This document shows, one piece after another, positions 1 through 8,506 of a DNA stretch of 34,142 bases (position 1 is its first letter; the number at the start of each line of letters is the position of its first letter). The notes below the pieces were generated by a model. That model did no database searches, was not told where the DNA came from, and saw only the letters and a list, made by a program, of their open reading frames with translations. The translations under genes and the position numbers were made by a program. This DNA comes from Agromyces bauzanensis (GTDB taxonomy: Bacteria; Actinomycetota; Actinomycetes; Actinomycetales; Microbacteriaceae), in assembly GCF_014645655.1 (NCBI RefSeq), contig NZ_BMMD01000026.1, positions 1-34,142 of the forward strand, given 5' to 3'.

Positions 1-1
1 C

Positions 2-85
2 CTCGAAGCCGACGGCATCCTCACCCGCCACGACTGGCACCCCGAATGGAACTACACCCTCAACCCCACGACACGCACAGATTAA
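2..85 (+). CDS. C-terminal fragment of an unidentified protein, possibly winged-helix
   Basis: Only the last 27 codons and a TAA stop are inside the window; the gene begins upstream of base 1. The fragment starts LEADGILTRHDWHPEWNYTL. The LEADGILTR stretch followed by a beta-like YTL tail resembles the recognition-helix/wing end of winged-helix proteins, but this is too short for a family call. It converges with, and overlaps by 26 nt, the truncated methyltransferase gene on the other strand. The methyltransferase homology stops about 10-15 nt past this stop codon, which suggests a recombination junction near 86-100. Confidence 0.45.
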   Translation, partial: LEADGILTRHDWHPEWNYTLNPTTRTD

Positions 86-1787
86 TCATTCGCGAGCCCT
101 TAGCCTGGTTCGACCACCTGAACGATGTATAAGCGTATCCGATCTCCAGATCGTCCGCGAGTACGTCCGGCCACAAAAGCCCTACCTGCTCGCCCTGAGT
201 AACCGAGTTGGTCGAGACGAGCGCCATCTCGGCATTGGTTCCTCGGATGTACTCGCCGCCCTTGATGAACCAGGCGCTGACGTAGTCGAGACTCTTGTAT
301 CGCGGCGTAACCGATTGCAGGTCTCGCTTGTGCTCAGACGTTTGGTTACGGCTACCGAGGTACGGCGGGTTGCCGATCACGTAGATCTCTTCACCGTCTC
401 GGTTCGGGCAAACGTCGTTCCAGTCGCGTGTGATCGCGTTCCCCTGGTGAACGCTTCCGGACTCCTTGAGCGGAATCAGTGGCAGATCAATGCCAAATTT
501 CTCGCGGAACTCAACGTTCATCTGGTGCTTGGCAATCCAGAGCGAGAGGATCGCGACCTCGACAGCGAAGTCGTCGATCTCCAGCCCATAGAAGTGCTCG
601 ACGTTGATCCGCGACCCGAGCAGGTTGAACGTGAACTTGTCGCCCCGGAGGGCCTGGAGGCGCTCCAGGATGGCGTGCTCCAGCTTGCGCAACTCCTTGT
701 ACGCGATGACCAGGAAGTTGCCCGAACCACAGGCCGGGTCGAACACCTTGATCTGCGCGATCCGCTTCAGCAGCGCTTCGAGCTTCGGGACGCTATCGAA
801 GGCGGCGTCGAACTGCTCCTTGAGGCCGTCGAGGAACAGCGGCTCGATCGTCTTGAGGATGTTCGGCACCGATGTGTAGTGCTGCCCCAGATCGGAACGT
901 TGGCCGGGCGTGACGACCGCCTGGAACATGGAGCCGAAGATGTCGGGGTTGATCTCGTTCCAGCGCAGCCGCCCGCTCTCCAGCAGCAGGTCGCGGGCCT
1001 TCTTGTTGAAGGCCGGCACCGTGTGGTGCGCCTCGACGGTGAACAGGCGCCCGTTGACGTAAGGGAAGCCCGCCAGGTGCGTCGGTTTGTCGGCGGGAAC
1101 CCCCGTGTCGAGCGCGGTGAAGAGGTCGGTCAGGAACTCGCTGACGTCCGAGCCATCGGGCTGGGTCAGGGTGCCAACTGCTCCCGTGAACTGGCCCTCG
1201 CGGAAGATCCCGGTGTCCTCCGCGAAGAAGCAGAACAGCAGACGGGTGAAGAACACATTGAGCGCGTGACGGCCTTCGCTATCGCTGTTCAGACCTTGAT
1301 TTTCCGCGAGCAGCTCATCGAACAGCTTTGCCATTCGCTCAGCGGCCTTGACGTCGGCGTGCGCCTCGGCAACATATTGCGCCTTCTCCATACCTGCCCA
1401 GGGCAGGAAGAATGTGAAGTGCTTGTCGATGTCCGAGATCAGAATGGCAAGCGTCTCGCCGGTCTTCGTGTCGACGGCTAGCAGATCGGTGTAGTTCGTG
1501 ACGATGACGAAGCGTGTGCTGTACCGAACGACAGTCGGTGAAGTGCGCAGCTCATCGATGACGGCGTAGGGGTCGTCTATGGTCTGCTTGAAGTAGACGA
1601 CGTTCTTCTGCGCGACCTCGGTCGTCGGGTCGTCCGCGACGTTGAGGGAGCCGTTGCGCAGCCGGGTAATGTTGCTCGACGAGCGCCCGTATGCAGCCAG
1701 CAGCTCGAAAATGAACTCGCGATCGTAGCTGCTTCGTCCACCGAGAGGCCGAACGCGTTCCTCGGCAGATTTCAGGTTGAGTCTCAC
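60..1787 (-). pseudogene. MmeI-like (type IIL) DNA adenine methyltransferase, 3'-truncated
   Basis: This is a SAM-dependent N6-adenine DNA methyltransferase of the large MmeI-like class. The reading frame is 575 aa. A helical region (about 130-300) contains FFLPWAGMEKAQ and LGQHYTSVPNI. SAM motif I is FDPACGSGNFL (349-359) and catalytic motif IV is NPPY (473-476). Homology continues through STNSVTQGEQVGLLWP and FRWSNQAKG, then switches to an unrelated tail and a TGA. Family members usually run to about 900 aa or more, because a target-recognition domain and a C-terminal domain follow this point; both are missing. I see no clear PD-(D/E)xK nuclease motif in the N-terminus. The GTG start lies about 10 nt after GGGAGG. 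The gene follows a small HTH gene in the same direction. Without the recognition domain it is probably non-functional, unless that domain is supplied in trans. Confidence 0.8.
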
Positions 1788-1842
1788 TCGGCGACGCCTC
1801 CCCCACGTCGCGCCTCAAGCGTCCATTCGGGCATCGTGCCGC

Positions 1843-2031
1843 TCACTCCTCGTCCGCCGTTCCTGCGCGACCGCTGCGCACCCATTCGTCGATCTCGCTT
1901 GCCTGGAACTTCCAGAGGCGGCCGACCTTGTGGGCAGGCATGTCCTTCTCCGCGATCCAGGCGTAGACGGTGTCCTTCGTCACGCCGAGATGGATGGCGA
2001 TGGCGTCGGCAGAGAGCCAAGGCTCTGTCAC
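1843..2031 (-). CDS. Small helix-turn-helix (excisionase/MerR-like) DNA-binding protein
   Basis: A 62-aa protein that is almost entirely one HTH_17-type domain. SADAIAIHLGVTKDTVYAWI is the helix-turn-helix. It is followed by the short wing KVGRLWKFQASEIDEWV typical of excisionase and plasmid/phage regulators. The GTG start at 2031 is chosen over an upstream ATG at 2109 because AGGAGG sits 7 nt before it. It lies 55 nt upstream of the methyltransferase on the same strand and is divergent from the DUF4365-like gene. It could regulate the methyltransferase, the divergent pair, or both; that role is inferred from position. This protein type often accompanies methyltransferases on mobile elements. 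Confidence 0.82.
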   Translation of the reverse strand: MTEPWLSADAIAIHLGVTKDTVYAWIAEKDMPAHKVGRLWKFQASEIDEWVRSGRAGTADEE

Positions 2032-2169
2032 AGGGCGACCTCCTAGTGCCGGATCAGACCGGATATGGCCCGGTTCTTCCGATCGTACCTTGAGCGAACC
2101 GGGCGACATGGGGTCTGCCGTTCGCGTGCCACTTCAGTACGGTATGAACCGGCCCATAAGATCAAGGGC

Positions 2170-2697
2170 ATGGCAGCGAGCAACGGAGACCCGTCACAGG
2201 AGTCGCTCGTTGCGCCCACGATGTCGCTCTCTGCCGCCCAGGGCCGCTTCGGCGTTGACTACCTTCAGCTCGTATGCAGCCACGCAGGGTTCGGTTGTAG
2301 CGAGCCACGCCCCGGCGAGGACGTCCGCGCCATCGACGCCACGATCGCGTTCGAGTATGGTGACGCTCACGTTCAGGTGAAGTGCACGACGAAGACCTTC
2401 AGCCCGAAACGCGAGACCATCCGCATTCCGGTCGAGGACGAATGGGTCGCCTCGTGGCAGAAGCTGCGTGTCCGAGGTCCGGTTTACCTTGTAGTCGTTC
2501 AGGTGCCCGAGCAGGCGAAATGGATCGACTATCCGGCATCCCACACGCTGGTGGCCGCGACCGCATACTGGGCGGCGATGGACCCCGCGACCACACCGAA
2601 GAGCTTGGTCGTCCACCGCGGTCAACAGCTGACGGTGGACACTCTCCGGGAATGGGCACTCGAACGACAACTTGCAGTCAATGGAAAGGCGGCGTAA
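2170..2697 (+). CDS. DUF4365-like putative nuclease-fold protein
   Basis: A 175-aa soluble protein. The segment SAAQGRFGVDYLQLVCSHAG, a conserved acidic stretch and then D56-ATI...VQVK (Q69-V70-K71) match the layout of DUF4365 proteins. There an Asp followed about 13 residues later by a Q/E-x-K on a beta strand suggests a PD-(D/E)xK-type nuclease core. Trp-rich EWVASWQKL and the strand VYLVVVQV follow, as in that family. The start at 2170 is preferred over 2065, because the upstream codons read through the promoter region and are not protein-like. A further in-frame ATG at 2221 would cut the conserved region closely. Only 4 nt separate it from the next gene, so the two are probably one operon. 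A nuclease role is inferred from fold resemblance; no activity can be claimed. Confidence 0.7.
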   Translation: MAASNGDPSQESLVAPTMSLSAAQGRFGVDYLQLVCSHAGFGCSEPRPGEDVRAIDATIAFEYGDAHVQVKCTTKTFSPKRETIRIPVEDEWVASWQKLRVRGPVYLVVVQVPEQAKWIDYPASHTLVAATAYWAAMDPATTPKSLVVHRGQQLTVDTLREWALERQLAVNGKAA

Positions 2698-2701
2698 CCC
2701 C

Positions 2702-3859
2702 ATGACCGCCTCATTCACCGATCTCACCGACTACCTCACGCTCACCGGCTGGCATCGTGATTCCAGCGGCCAGTCAGGCTCCGTGTGGCGACGCGAGGGC
2801 TGGGACAGGCCGCTCCCCGTGCTCGATGACCTGAACCGCGAAGATTACGAGTGGGCCTCGACGATCGAGCGCATCGCGACCGCTGTCGAGACCCCGGCAC
2901 GCGAGATCGATGAAGCGATCAGTCGCATGTACTTCGACGTCCAGGAGTTCCGCGCCGCCGACGACATCTACATCAAGGGGTCGATCCCAGTCGAGGCCGG
3001 CTTCACGCTGTTCTCCTCTGCGCGCGCCATGATTCGCGCCGCAGCTTCGACCGCGCGCTCCAACAAGGCACGTATCGGCGGCAACTACGGACCAGCAGCG
3101 CTTCGCATCGCTGAGAAGGCGCGCTTCGGCCACACCATCGACGGCTCATACATCGTGCCGCTCCTGATGCCACTCGACCGACCAGAAGAGCCCACATCGG
3201 ATACGCCGCTCGAGTTTGAGGGCGAGGGCATCGCACATCCGCTGGTCGAGCCAGAAGAACGGCGCACCACGCGCATGCTGGCTCAGGCGCTGGCGGCAAT
3301 CCAGCATGGCATCGTCGAGCCTGGGCGGGAGCTGCGCGGCTCCGTCGTGAACGACCTCGTGGCTACCGGCGTCAGCCGCGAGATGGTGGTCGCGGTCGAA
3401 AAGATCGTCGGTGCCGAGGGTGTAGCCGTCTTCGAGGTCAACTTCGATTGGGCAGGAGCCTTCACTCCGCCGCCCGGCAACCTGCGCAAGATCTCGTTCC
3501 CCCACGAGAGTGCCGAGATCTTGCGGCTCGCGGCCGACAAGTTCGTCCTCACACCGAAGACCCCATACGAAACGCTCTCCGGGCAGATCATCGATCTCGA
3601 AGACGACCCCGAGTCTCCGGGCGGTCGGGCCACGATCCGCACGTTCCGGCGCGGCCGGCAGGTCCGCATCGATATTCCGCTCACCCAGCAGCAGACCGAC
3701 CAGGCTCACGGCTGGTTCAGCGAGCATCGTCACATCGTCGCTTCCGGTGTGGTGAAGAGCGCGCCGGGCAAGACCTCGTGGGTTGAGAAGGCGTCGCAGC
3801 TCGCGCCACTCGACGAGGTTGTGCTGTTCAGCAACCTCGACGATGACACCTCGGCCTGA
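2702..3859 (+). CDS. Unknown 385-aa protein paired with the DUF4365-like gene
   Basis: I cannot assign this to a named family. The N-terminus is Trp-rich, with GWHRDSSGQSGSVWRREGW (residues 16-34), then a VP-like turn and the helical segment DYEWASTIERIATAVETPAREIDEAI. The middle (about 95-280) mixes helices with FEVNFDWAGAFTPPP. The last 90 residues look like a small beta-barrel/OB-type domain: SGQIIDLEDD, then GGRATIRTFRRGRQVRIDIPL, then an acidic tail. There is no signal peptide or membrane segment, so it is cytoplasmic. The ATG is 4 nt after the upstream stop, with an A/G-rich GGAAAGGCGG before it, suggesting coupled translation. The location beside a methyltransferase on a mobile element points to defence, but that is context only. 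Confidence 0.72.
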   Translation: MTASFTDLTDYLTLTGWHRDSSGQSGSVWRREGWDRPLPVLDDLNREDYEWASTIERIATAVETPAREIDEAISRMYFDVQEFRAADDIYIKGSIPVEAGFTLFSSARAMIRAAASTARSNKARIGGNYGPAALRIAEKARFGHTIDGSYIVPLLMPLDRPEEPTSDTPLEFEGEGIAHPLVEPEERRTTRMLAQALAAIQHGIVEPGRELRGSVVNDLVATGVSREMVVAVEKIVGAEGVAVFEVNFDWAGAFTPPPGNLRKISFPHESAEILRLAADKFVLTPKTPYETLSGQIIDLEDDPESPGGRATIRTFRRGRQVRIDIPLTQQQTDQAHGWFSEHRHIVASGVVKSAPGKTSWVEKASQLAPLDEVVLFSNLDDDTSA

Positions 3860-3952
3860 AGGCGCGTCTTCGCAGCGTCAAGCAGATCCGGCGTCAGGAA
3901 GCCCTAGCAGCCGGCCAATCGCCTGTCTGAAGTGGTTCACGTCATCAAAGCT

Positions 3953-6900
3953 TCACGCGATCAGAGTCCGATCCCGCGTCCGCGCTCGATGCTGGGACTC
4001 GTGCGGGCGATGGCCGGAGTCTCCCGCTGGCCGGCGACGAACCCGGGCGCGGTCGTAGGCGGCGCGCGCGGCCCGGTACTCGTATGCCTGTTCCAGTCCC
4101 TTGACCTGATCGGGGTTGCCGAGCGGGGACGGTCCGGTGATGCCGTACCGCTCACGGTAAAGCCGGATGGTCGTGGCACGGCGGAACCACGCGGCCTGGT
4201 CGCGGGGGTCGCGGCTGGGAGTTCCGAGCCGCTTCGTCCATGCGGCCCCGGCTTCAAAGTCCGCGATGGCGAGTTCTTGGGCGGCGCGTTCGATGAGCTG
4301 CTGGCGTTGGACAAGGGCGGCGCGCATGTCCTCGCCCATCGGCCCGACCGGGCGAGGGAGCAAGCCTGCGACGCGGGCCGGGCCTGGCCGGTTGGTCCCG
4401 CGTCGAGGCTCGGCGGCGAGCCGGTCGATGACTCGCGCGATGAGCACTGCGGGGTCGGCAGGCTCCTTGCCCTCGGCTGGCTGGAAGCCGTCGAGGACGC
4501 GAGCGGCGTCGGCCAGGACACGCTCGGGTTCGTAGCCGTGGGACTCGGCTCGGCGCAGCGTCGTCTCCAACGCGGGGCAGTAGCCGCTGGTGAACACGTC
4601 ATCGAGCACCGCGTCCGGCAGCGGGGCGTCTCCGATGACAGAGACCCACCGATCCTCCTGGGCGTACTGGCTGATCGTCGCGTATTCGGCCAACAGCGTC
4701 GTCAGCGATGCGTGCTCGTCCACGGCGAGGCGCATCGTTTCGGTTGCGGACTTGTCCGCGTCGGAGTGTGCGAGCACCGCGGCGAGTCGTTCGGTTGCGG
4801 TGTCCGGCGCGAACAGATCGTGGTGCCGTTCGGTGTTCTCGTCGGGGCTGTCGATGACGTAGGCGTGGTTTCCGTCCCGGCCTCGGGTGAGGGCGACGTA
4901 GAGCAGTTCCCGGTTCGCGGCCTGCGGGTCGATGAGCGCGTGCGCGGTGTCCACGGTGGAGCCTTGCGCGCGGTGGACGGTGGTGGCGTAGCCGAGCTCC
5001 ACGCTCTCGGCGACATACCAGGCCGGGAGCACGACTGCAGTTCCGTGCGGGGCATCGTTCTTCCCAAGCCGGCGGACGGCGAGGGAACCGTCCTCGAATC
5101 GGCGGGTGACCGTCCAGCGGTCGCCGTTCTTCACCCACCCTGCGCTGCCGCTGGTCAGGCGGCGTTCGTTGAGACGGGTCACGATCACGTCGCCGACCCC
5201 GGCTGTCGTGCCGTCATGCAGAGCCACGCCGGACTCCTGCACCCGGCCTGCAGCGCCGAGGTCCGTGCGGGCGCGCTGGTTCAGCTCGGCGACGGTCTGG
5301 CCGGTGGCGGCGATCATCACCGAGCGCAGCCCCGCGTCCCGGTCGATGCGCCACGCCTGGTAAACGGCGTCGAGCATGGCGTCCTGGTCACCGTCATGCA
5401 CCCGTCCGTGCTCGTCGTAGGCGGTGAGCGCGGCGGTGTCGCCGTGGCGCAGGCCTAGGCTCGCGGTCTTCTCCCATGCGGCGGAGAAGCGGCGCACGTC
5501 GGTCAGCTCGGCTACGTCGTCTCGGGTGCGGGCGAGCATCCCGAACGCGCCGCCTGTTTCGACGGCGGAAAGCTGGCCGTGGTCGCCGATCAGCACGACC
5601 TTCGCCCCCACGCTCGCGGCGTGGCTGGTGATGCGGTCCAGGGCGAGAGTGCCGGCCAGGGATGCCTCGTCAACGAGCACGAGCTGTCCGCGCCGGAGAT
5701 CCCAGCGGCCGTGTCGGTGCTCGTAGAGGAACTTGGTGGTGTTCTCTGTCTGCACGCCGAGTTCCTGCCCGAGCACGTCTGCGGCTGCTGCGGACGGCGC
5801 GAGGCCGATCACGGAGTCCTTGCCGTGGGTGGCGGTCCAGGCGCGGTGCAGCGCACGCAGCGCGGTGGTCTTCCCGGTGCCGGCCGGCCCCACGAGCACG
5901 TCGAGGACACGGCCGGAGGTGGCGAGGGTGAGGATCGCGGCGGCCTGGTCGTCGGCGAGCGTCACGCCGCGGATCGGCCGGGACGTGTGCCGGTGCACGA
6001 GCCGCAGCGGGAGCCGGGTGCCGGTGGTGTCGGCGGCGTGCTCGAGGAGCCGGGTTTCGGCGTCGAGCACGTCCCGGCTGGTGTAGGCGACGGCATCCGG
6101 GCGCTCGAACCAGTGCGTGCCGTCCGCGGGGTTCACGAACCGGCCGGGTACGAGGCGGTCGTACTCCGGGGTGAGGCGCACGGACTCGGATTCGGCCCGT
6201 TCCACCACGCCGCGGATGACGGCCTCCCGGTCGTCGGCTGTGGCGAACCGCAGGCCCATCGTCTGCCGGGCGGCTTCGGCGTGCAGGTTCCACCGGCCCC
6301 AGATCGCGCGCCGGTTTCCGACCTCCATCAGCACGACCGCGGCGAGGTCATGCACCTGATCCAGCGGGAGATCGTCGGCGCGCAGGATCGCGTCGGCGGG
6401 CAGGTGCGCCAGCAGCTCCCGCGCCCACGTCGTCGCATCCTCCCCGAGCACAGCGGTCGCACGCTGCCGCCAGTCGGCGGTCAGCTCGGCCAGGGAGTGC
6501 AGTTCCTTGTCGGGCCGCGTCTCCAAGGTCGCCTGCTGCCGCAACTTGGCCTCCACTACCTGGGACGGGGATCGGCCGTGCTTGGACCGGTACTCGGCGA
6601 TCAGCCGCCGGGCCGCGTCCTCGATCCCCTTGCCGCCATCGACGCCGAGCGTGCGCCGCGAGAACTCGTCGTGCAGGCGCTGAGGTACCCCGTCGATTTC
6701 CCAGCCGGTGAACTGGCTGGACCGGCGCTCGACCGGTACCCACGAGACTCCGAGCAGCCGGGTCGCATGGTCGGCGAGGAAGGCGTTGTAGGACGCGGAC
6801 AGCGCGACCGTGGCACGGTGCAGGGTGCGCGAGTCCAGGGTTCGCCACTTCCCGTCCACGCCCTGCACCTTGTTCGACACCACGACATGCGTGTGCAACT

Positions 6901-7564
6901 GCGGGTCACCGGCCCTGGAGTCGTAGTGGTCGAAGGCCGTGGCGATGATCCCTTGCACCGGCATCGAAGCGACCCCGCCGTGCCCCACTCGTGTCGCGGC
7001 GACGGTGCGTTCCAGCAAGCCGAGCGTGTCACGCATCGCTGCATGGTGCGCCTGCGCCACCAGTGCCTGCGTCCCGGCATCGGCGACACCCCACAGCGCC
7101 GACAGGGACTTCGGCGGCGAGAACGTCAGGTCGAACCCTGCAACGGGGGTGCGCGCCGGGCGTGCACGCTCCTGGGCGGTGATCTGCGCCACCTGTTGCG
7201 TGCGGGTTGCATCGTCCAGCGAGGCGTCGAGGCGTGCAACACGGGCCGCGATGCGCCGCGCCGGGGGTTGCAGCGCGGGGTAGGCCGCACCGAGCTTCAT
7301 CCCGGTCACCGGGTCCAGCCCGGACCCGAGCAGCCGCGCCAGGTGCTCCTCGGTCACCACTTCGCCGTCACGGACCTGGCCTGCATCCACGCTGGCGAGC
7401 CCGGCCAGGCCGGAACCGAGCCAGGTGCCGGGAGGCGTCCCCTCGGCCGTGTAGTAGCGCGTCAGCGGCGTACCGAGGTCACGATCCCCGTCGCCGGCCG
7501 CGACGGTGCGCAGCAGGTACTCGTACCCTCGCCCGACGGACATCACCCGGATCGTCATTACCAT
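3953..7564 (-). CDS. MobF-family conjugative relaxase-helicase (TraA/TrwC-like)
   Basis: A 1203-aa protein that would nick one strand at oriT, stay covalently attached and unwind the DNA for transfer. The N-terminal relaxase domain has candidate nucleophiles in GYEYL (Y14, Y16) and LTRYYT (Y37, Y38). The metal-binding His triad is H213 plus PQLHTHVVV (H224, H226). A RecD-like helicase follows, with Walker A GPAGTGKT (559-566), Walker B VDEAS (631-635), motif III IGDHGQLSAVETGG (659-672) and the late motifs TVHRAQGSTVD (862-872) and LLYVALTRGR (887-896). The C-terminus is a basic, helical tail. ATG at 7564 has AGGAGG 8 nt upstream; ATG at 7558 is equally possible. Length and order are normal for actinobacterial mobile elements, and the frame is intact. 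No coupling protein or type IV secretion genes are visible nearby. Confidence 0.93.
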   Translation of the reverse strand: MVMTIRVMSVGRGYEYLLRTVAAGDGDRDLGTPLTRYYTAEGTPPGTWLGSGLAGLASVDAGQVRDGEVVTEEHLARLLGSGLDPVTGMKLGAAYPALQPPARRIAARVARLDASLDDATRTQQVAQITAQERARPARTPVAGFDLTFSPPKSLSALWGVADAGTQALVAQAHHAAMRDTLGLLERTVAATRVGHGGVASMPVQGIIATAFDHYDSRAGDPQLHTHVVVSNKVQGVDGKWRTLDSRTLHRATVALSASYNAFLADHATRLLGVSWVPVERRSSQFTGWEIDGVPQRLHDEFSRRTLGVDGGKGIEDAARRLIAEYRSKHGRSPSQVVEAKLRQQATLETRPDKELHSLAELTADWRQRATAVLGEDATTWARELLAHLPADAILRADDLPLDQVHDLAAVVLMEVGNRRAIWGRWNLHAEAARQTMGLRFATADDREAVIRGVVERAESESVRLTPEYDRLVPGRFVNPADGTHWFERPDAVAYTSRDVLDAETRLLEHAADTTGTRLPLRLVHRHTSRPIRGVTLADDQAAAILTLATSGRVLDVLVGPAGTGKTTALRALHRAWTATHGKDSVIGLAPSAAAADVLGQELGVQTENTTKFLYEHRHGRWDLRRGQLVLVDEASLAGTLALDRITSHAASVGAKVVLIGDHGQLSAVETGGAFGMLARTRDDVAELTDVRRFSAAWEKTASLGLRHGDTAALTAYDEHGRVHDGDQDAMLDAVYQAWRIDRDAGLRSVMIAATGQTVAELNQRARTDLGAAGRVQESGVALHDGTTAGVGDVIVTRLNERRLTSGSAGWVKNGDRWTVTRRFEDGSLAVRRLGKNDAPHGTAVVLPAWYVAESVELGYATTVHRAQGSTVDTAHALIDPQAANRELLYVALTRGRDGNHAYVIDSPDENTERHHDLFAPDTATERLAAVLAHSDADKSATETMRLAVDEHASLTTLLAEYATISQYAQEDRWVSVIGDAPLPDAVLDDVFTSGYCPALETTLRRAESHGYEPERVLADAARVLDGFQPAEGKEPADPAVLIARVIDRLAAEPRRGTNRPGPARVAGLLPRPVGPMGEDMRAALVQRQQLIERAAQELAIADFEAGAAWTKRLGTPSRDPRDQAAWFRRATTIRLYRERYGITGPSPLGNPDQVKGLEQAYEYRAARAAYDRARVRRRPAGDSGHRPHESQHRARTRDRTLIA

Positions 7565-7577
7565 CTCCTGGCCCTCC

Positions 7578-7648
7578 TGAGACGGCCACAGCAGGGGTCG
7601 TCTCAAGAGATAGGTGCGCGCCGCGCACCACGGGCACCGCTTGGTGCC
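7578..7648. other. Candidate oriT: three adjacent inverted repeats upstream of the relaxase gene
   Basis: Three inverted repeats lie in 71 nt between the divergent relaxase and lipoprotein genes. They are TGAGACG/CGTCTCA (7578-7584 with 7599-7605), GGTGCGC/GCGCACC (7613-7629) and GGCACC/GGTGCC (7633-7648). The first begins at the relaxase Shine-Dalgarno sequence (about 7572-7577), so its arm borders or overlaps the ribosome-binding site. MobF relaxases usually bind a hairpin next to the nic site close to their own gene, so position and structure fit an oriT. A nic site cannot be named from sequence alone. Confidence 0.45.
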
Positions 7649-7766
7649 AACGTGTGGGTGAATCTGAGGCGGTAGAGAGCGGTTCAGGAGCGGAACGGTC
7701 GGAGGATCGGGCCGTAGGGTCGAGAAGACAGAACCGGGATCGGATGGCGTAGGCGAGGTGACGACG

Positions 7767-8180
7767 ATGAGGAGACGGCGAGCAGGGATCGTGGCCGTGG
7801 CCGGGCTGGTGACGGCGATGGGGCTGACCGGATGCGTCCCCTTCGCGTGCCCCGCGATCGGCTGGATTAACACCCTCACGGTCGAGCTCGACGGGGATAC
7901 TGACATCGTCGCCCAGGTGCAGCTCTGCACCGATGTCGGCTGCGCCCCGGCGGATGACGTGGACATGACGGGACCGCTCGGACTCATTAGCATTGCCGAC
8001 CACGACGGCGACACCTGGACGTTCTCAGTAGACAGCCTGCCTGACACGTTCACGGTGCGGACGCTCGCCGCGGACGGCACGGTGCTCTCGGATACCGAGG
8101 TCACGCCGGAGTGGGTGCGCGTCGGCGGCAGCGCGCAATGCGGCGGACCCGGCGAGGCCACCGTCGCCGCGACTGTCTGA
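7767..8180 (+). CDS. Small secreted lipoprotein of unknown function
   Basis: A 137-aa protein with a clear lipoprotein signal: MRRRR, a hydrophobic stretch (about residues 7-20), then the lipobox GLTGC with Cys23 as the predicted lipidated residue. The mature part is acidic and beta-rich, has five further cysteines (FACP, QLCTDVGC, AQCGG) and no recognised domain; its GDTWTFSVDSLPDTFTVRTL segment looks like a small beta-sandwich. ATG at 7767 is preferred because GAGG precedes it by 8 nt; an in-frame GTG at 7758 is the alternative. It is divergent from the relaxase gene inside the mobile element. A lipoprotein here could serve in surface exclusion or mating-pair effects, but that is speculation from position. 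Confidence 0.72.
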   Translation: MRRRRAGIVAVAGLVTAMGLTGCVPFACPAIGWINTLTVELDGDTDIVAQVQLCTDVGCAPADDVDMTGPLGLISIADHDGDTWTFSVDSLPDTFTVRTLAADGTVLSDTEVTPEWVRVGGSAQCGGPGEATVAATV

Positions 8181-8441
8181 GTGCAGGGTTCCACCCATAG
8201 CAGCGGTGTGGGCAACTTGCCCTCGCCTGCGCACGGTGCCGGAACCGTTTCGCTACCGCGCCCCTCGCACCCGCTCCCGGCTAGGTTCGCCGCGGAGTTC
8301 GGGTCCGCAATGCCCCGCAGCGGGCTTGCGGAGCCGGGCACCGTGGCGCACAATCTCGCCGCGGGTGAGAGGCGATCTCTAACGGCCCCGGTGACTCACC
8401 GGGACCGGCGTACGACGGTTGCGCTCGTGACCATCCCGCCC

Positions 8442-8470
8442 GGTGGTGCCGATTCGGCACCACCGTCTTT
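8442..8470 (+). terminator. Hairpin terminator candidate downstream of the lipoprotein gene
   Basis: GGTGGTGCCGA and TCGGCACCACC form a perfect 11-nt inverted repeat around a single central base; allowing a loop of 3-5 nt leaves 9-10 pairs. It is followed by GTCTTTA, a short T-rich tail, about 260 nt after the lipoprotein stop. The T tract is weak, as is common in actinobacteria. Confidence 0.45.
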
Positions 8471-8473
8471 ATC

Positions 8474-8506
8474 GTCACGGTGCGGATGAATCACCCGCAC
8501 CGTGAC
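8474..8506. repeat. 12-bp perfect inverted repeat with a 9-nt loop
   Basis: GTCACGGTGCGG (8474-8485) is the exact reverse complement of CCGCACCGTGAC (8495-8506), with nine bases between. It lies 9 nt after the neighbouring hairpin and about 90 nt from the integrase stop. It may be the integrase-side terminator or a binding site for an element-encoded protein. Confidence 0.6.

Noticed and set aside
60..1787. Phase-variable, invertible methyltransferase locus
   Set aside because: No inverted repeats or second copy of a recognition domain were seen in the window; a simple truncation explains the data.
1784..1834. 16-codon ORF (MPEWTLEARRGGGVAE) between the HTH gene and the methyltransferase
   Set aside because: It ends overlapping the methyltransferase GTG and could be a leader peptide, but it is too short and lacks its own ribosome-binding site; not supportable as a gene.
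5579..7675. 698-codon open frame on the plus strand
   Set aside because: It is antisense to the intact MobF relaxase, which has all expected motifs; the frame is open only because of high GC and has no recognisable protein pattern.
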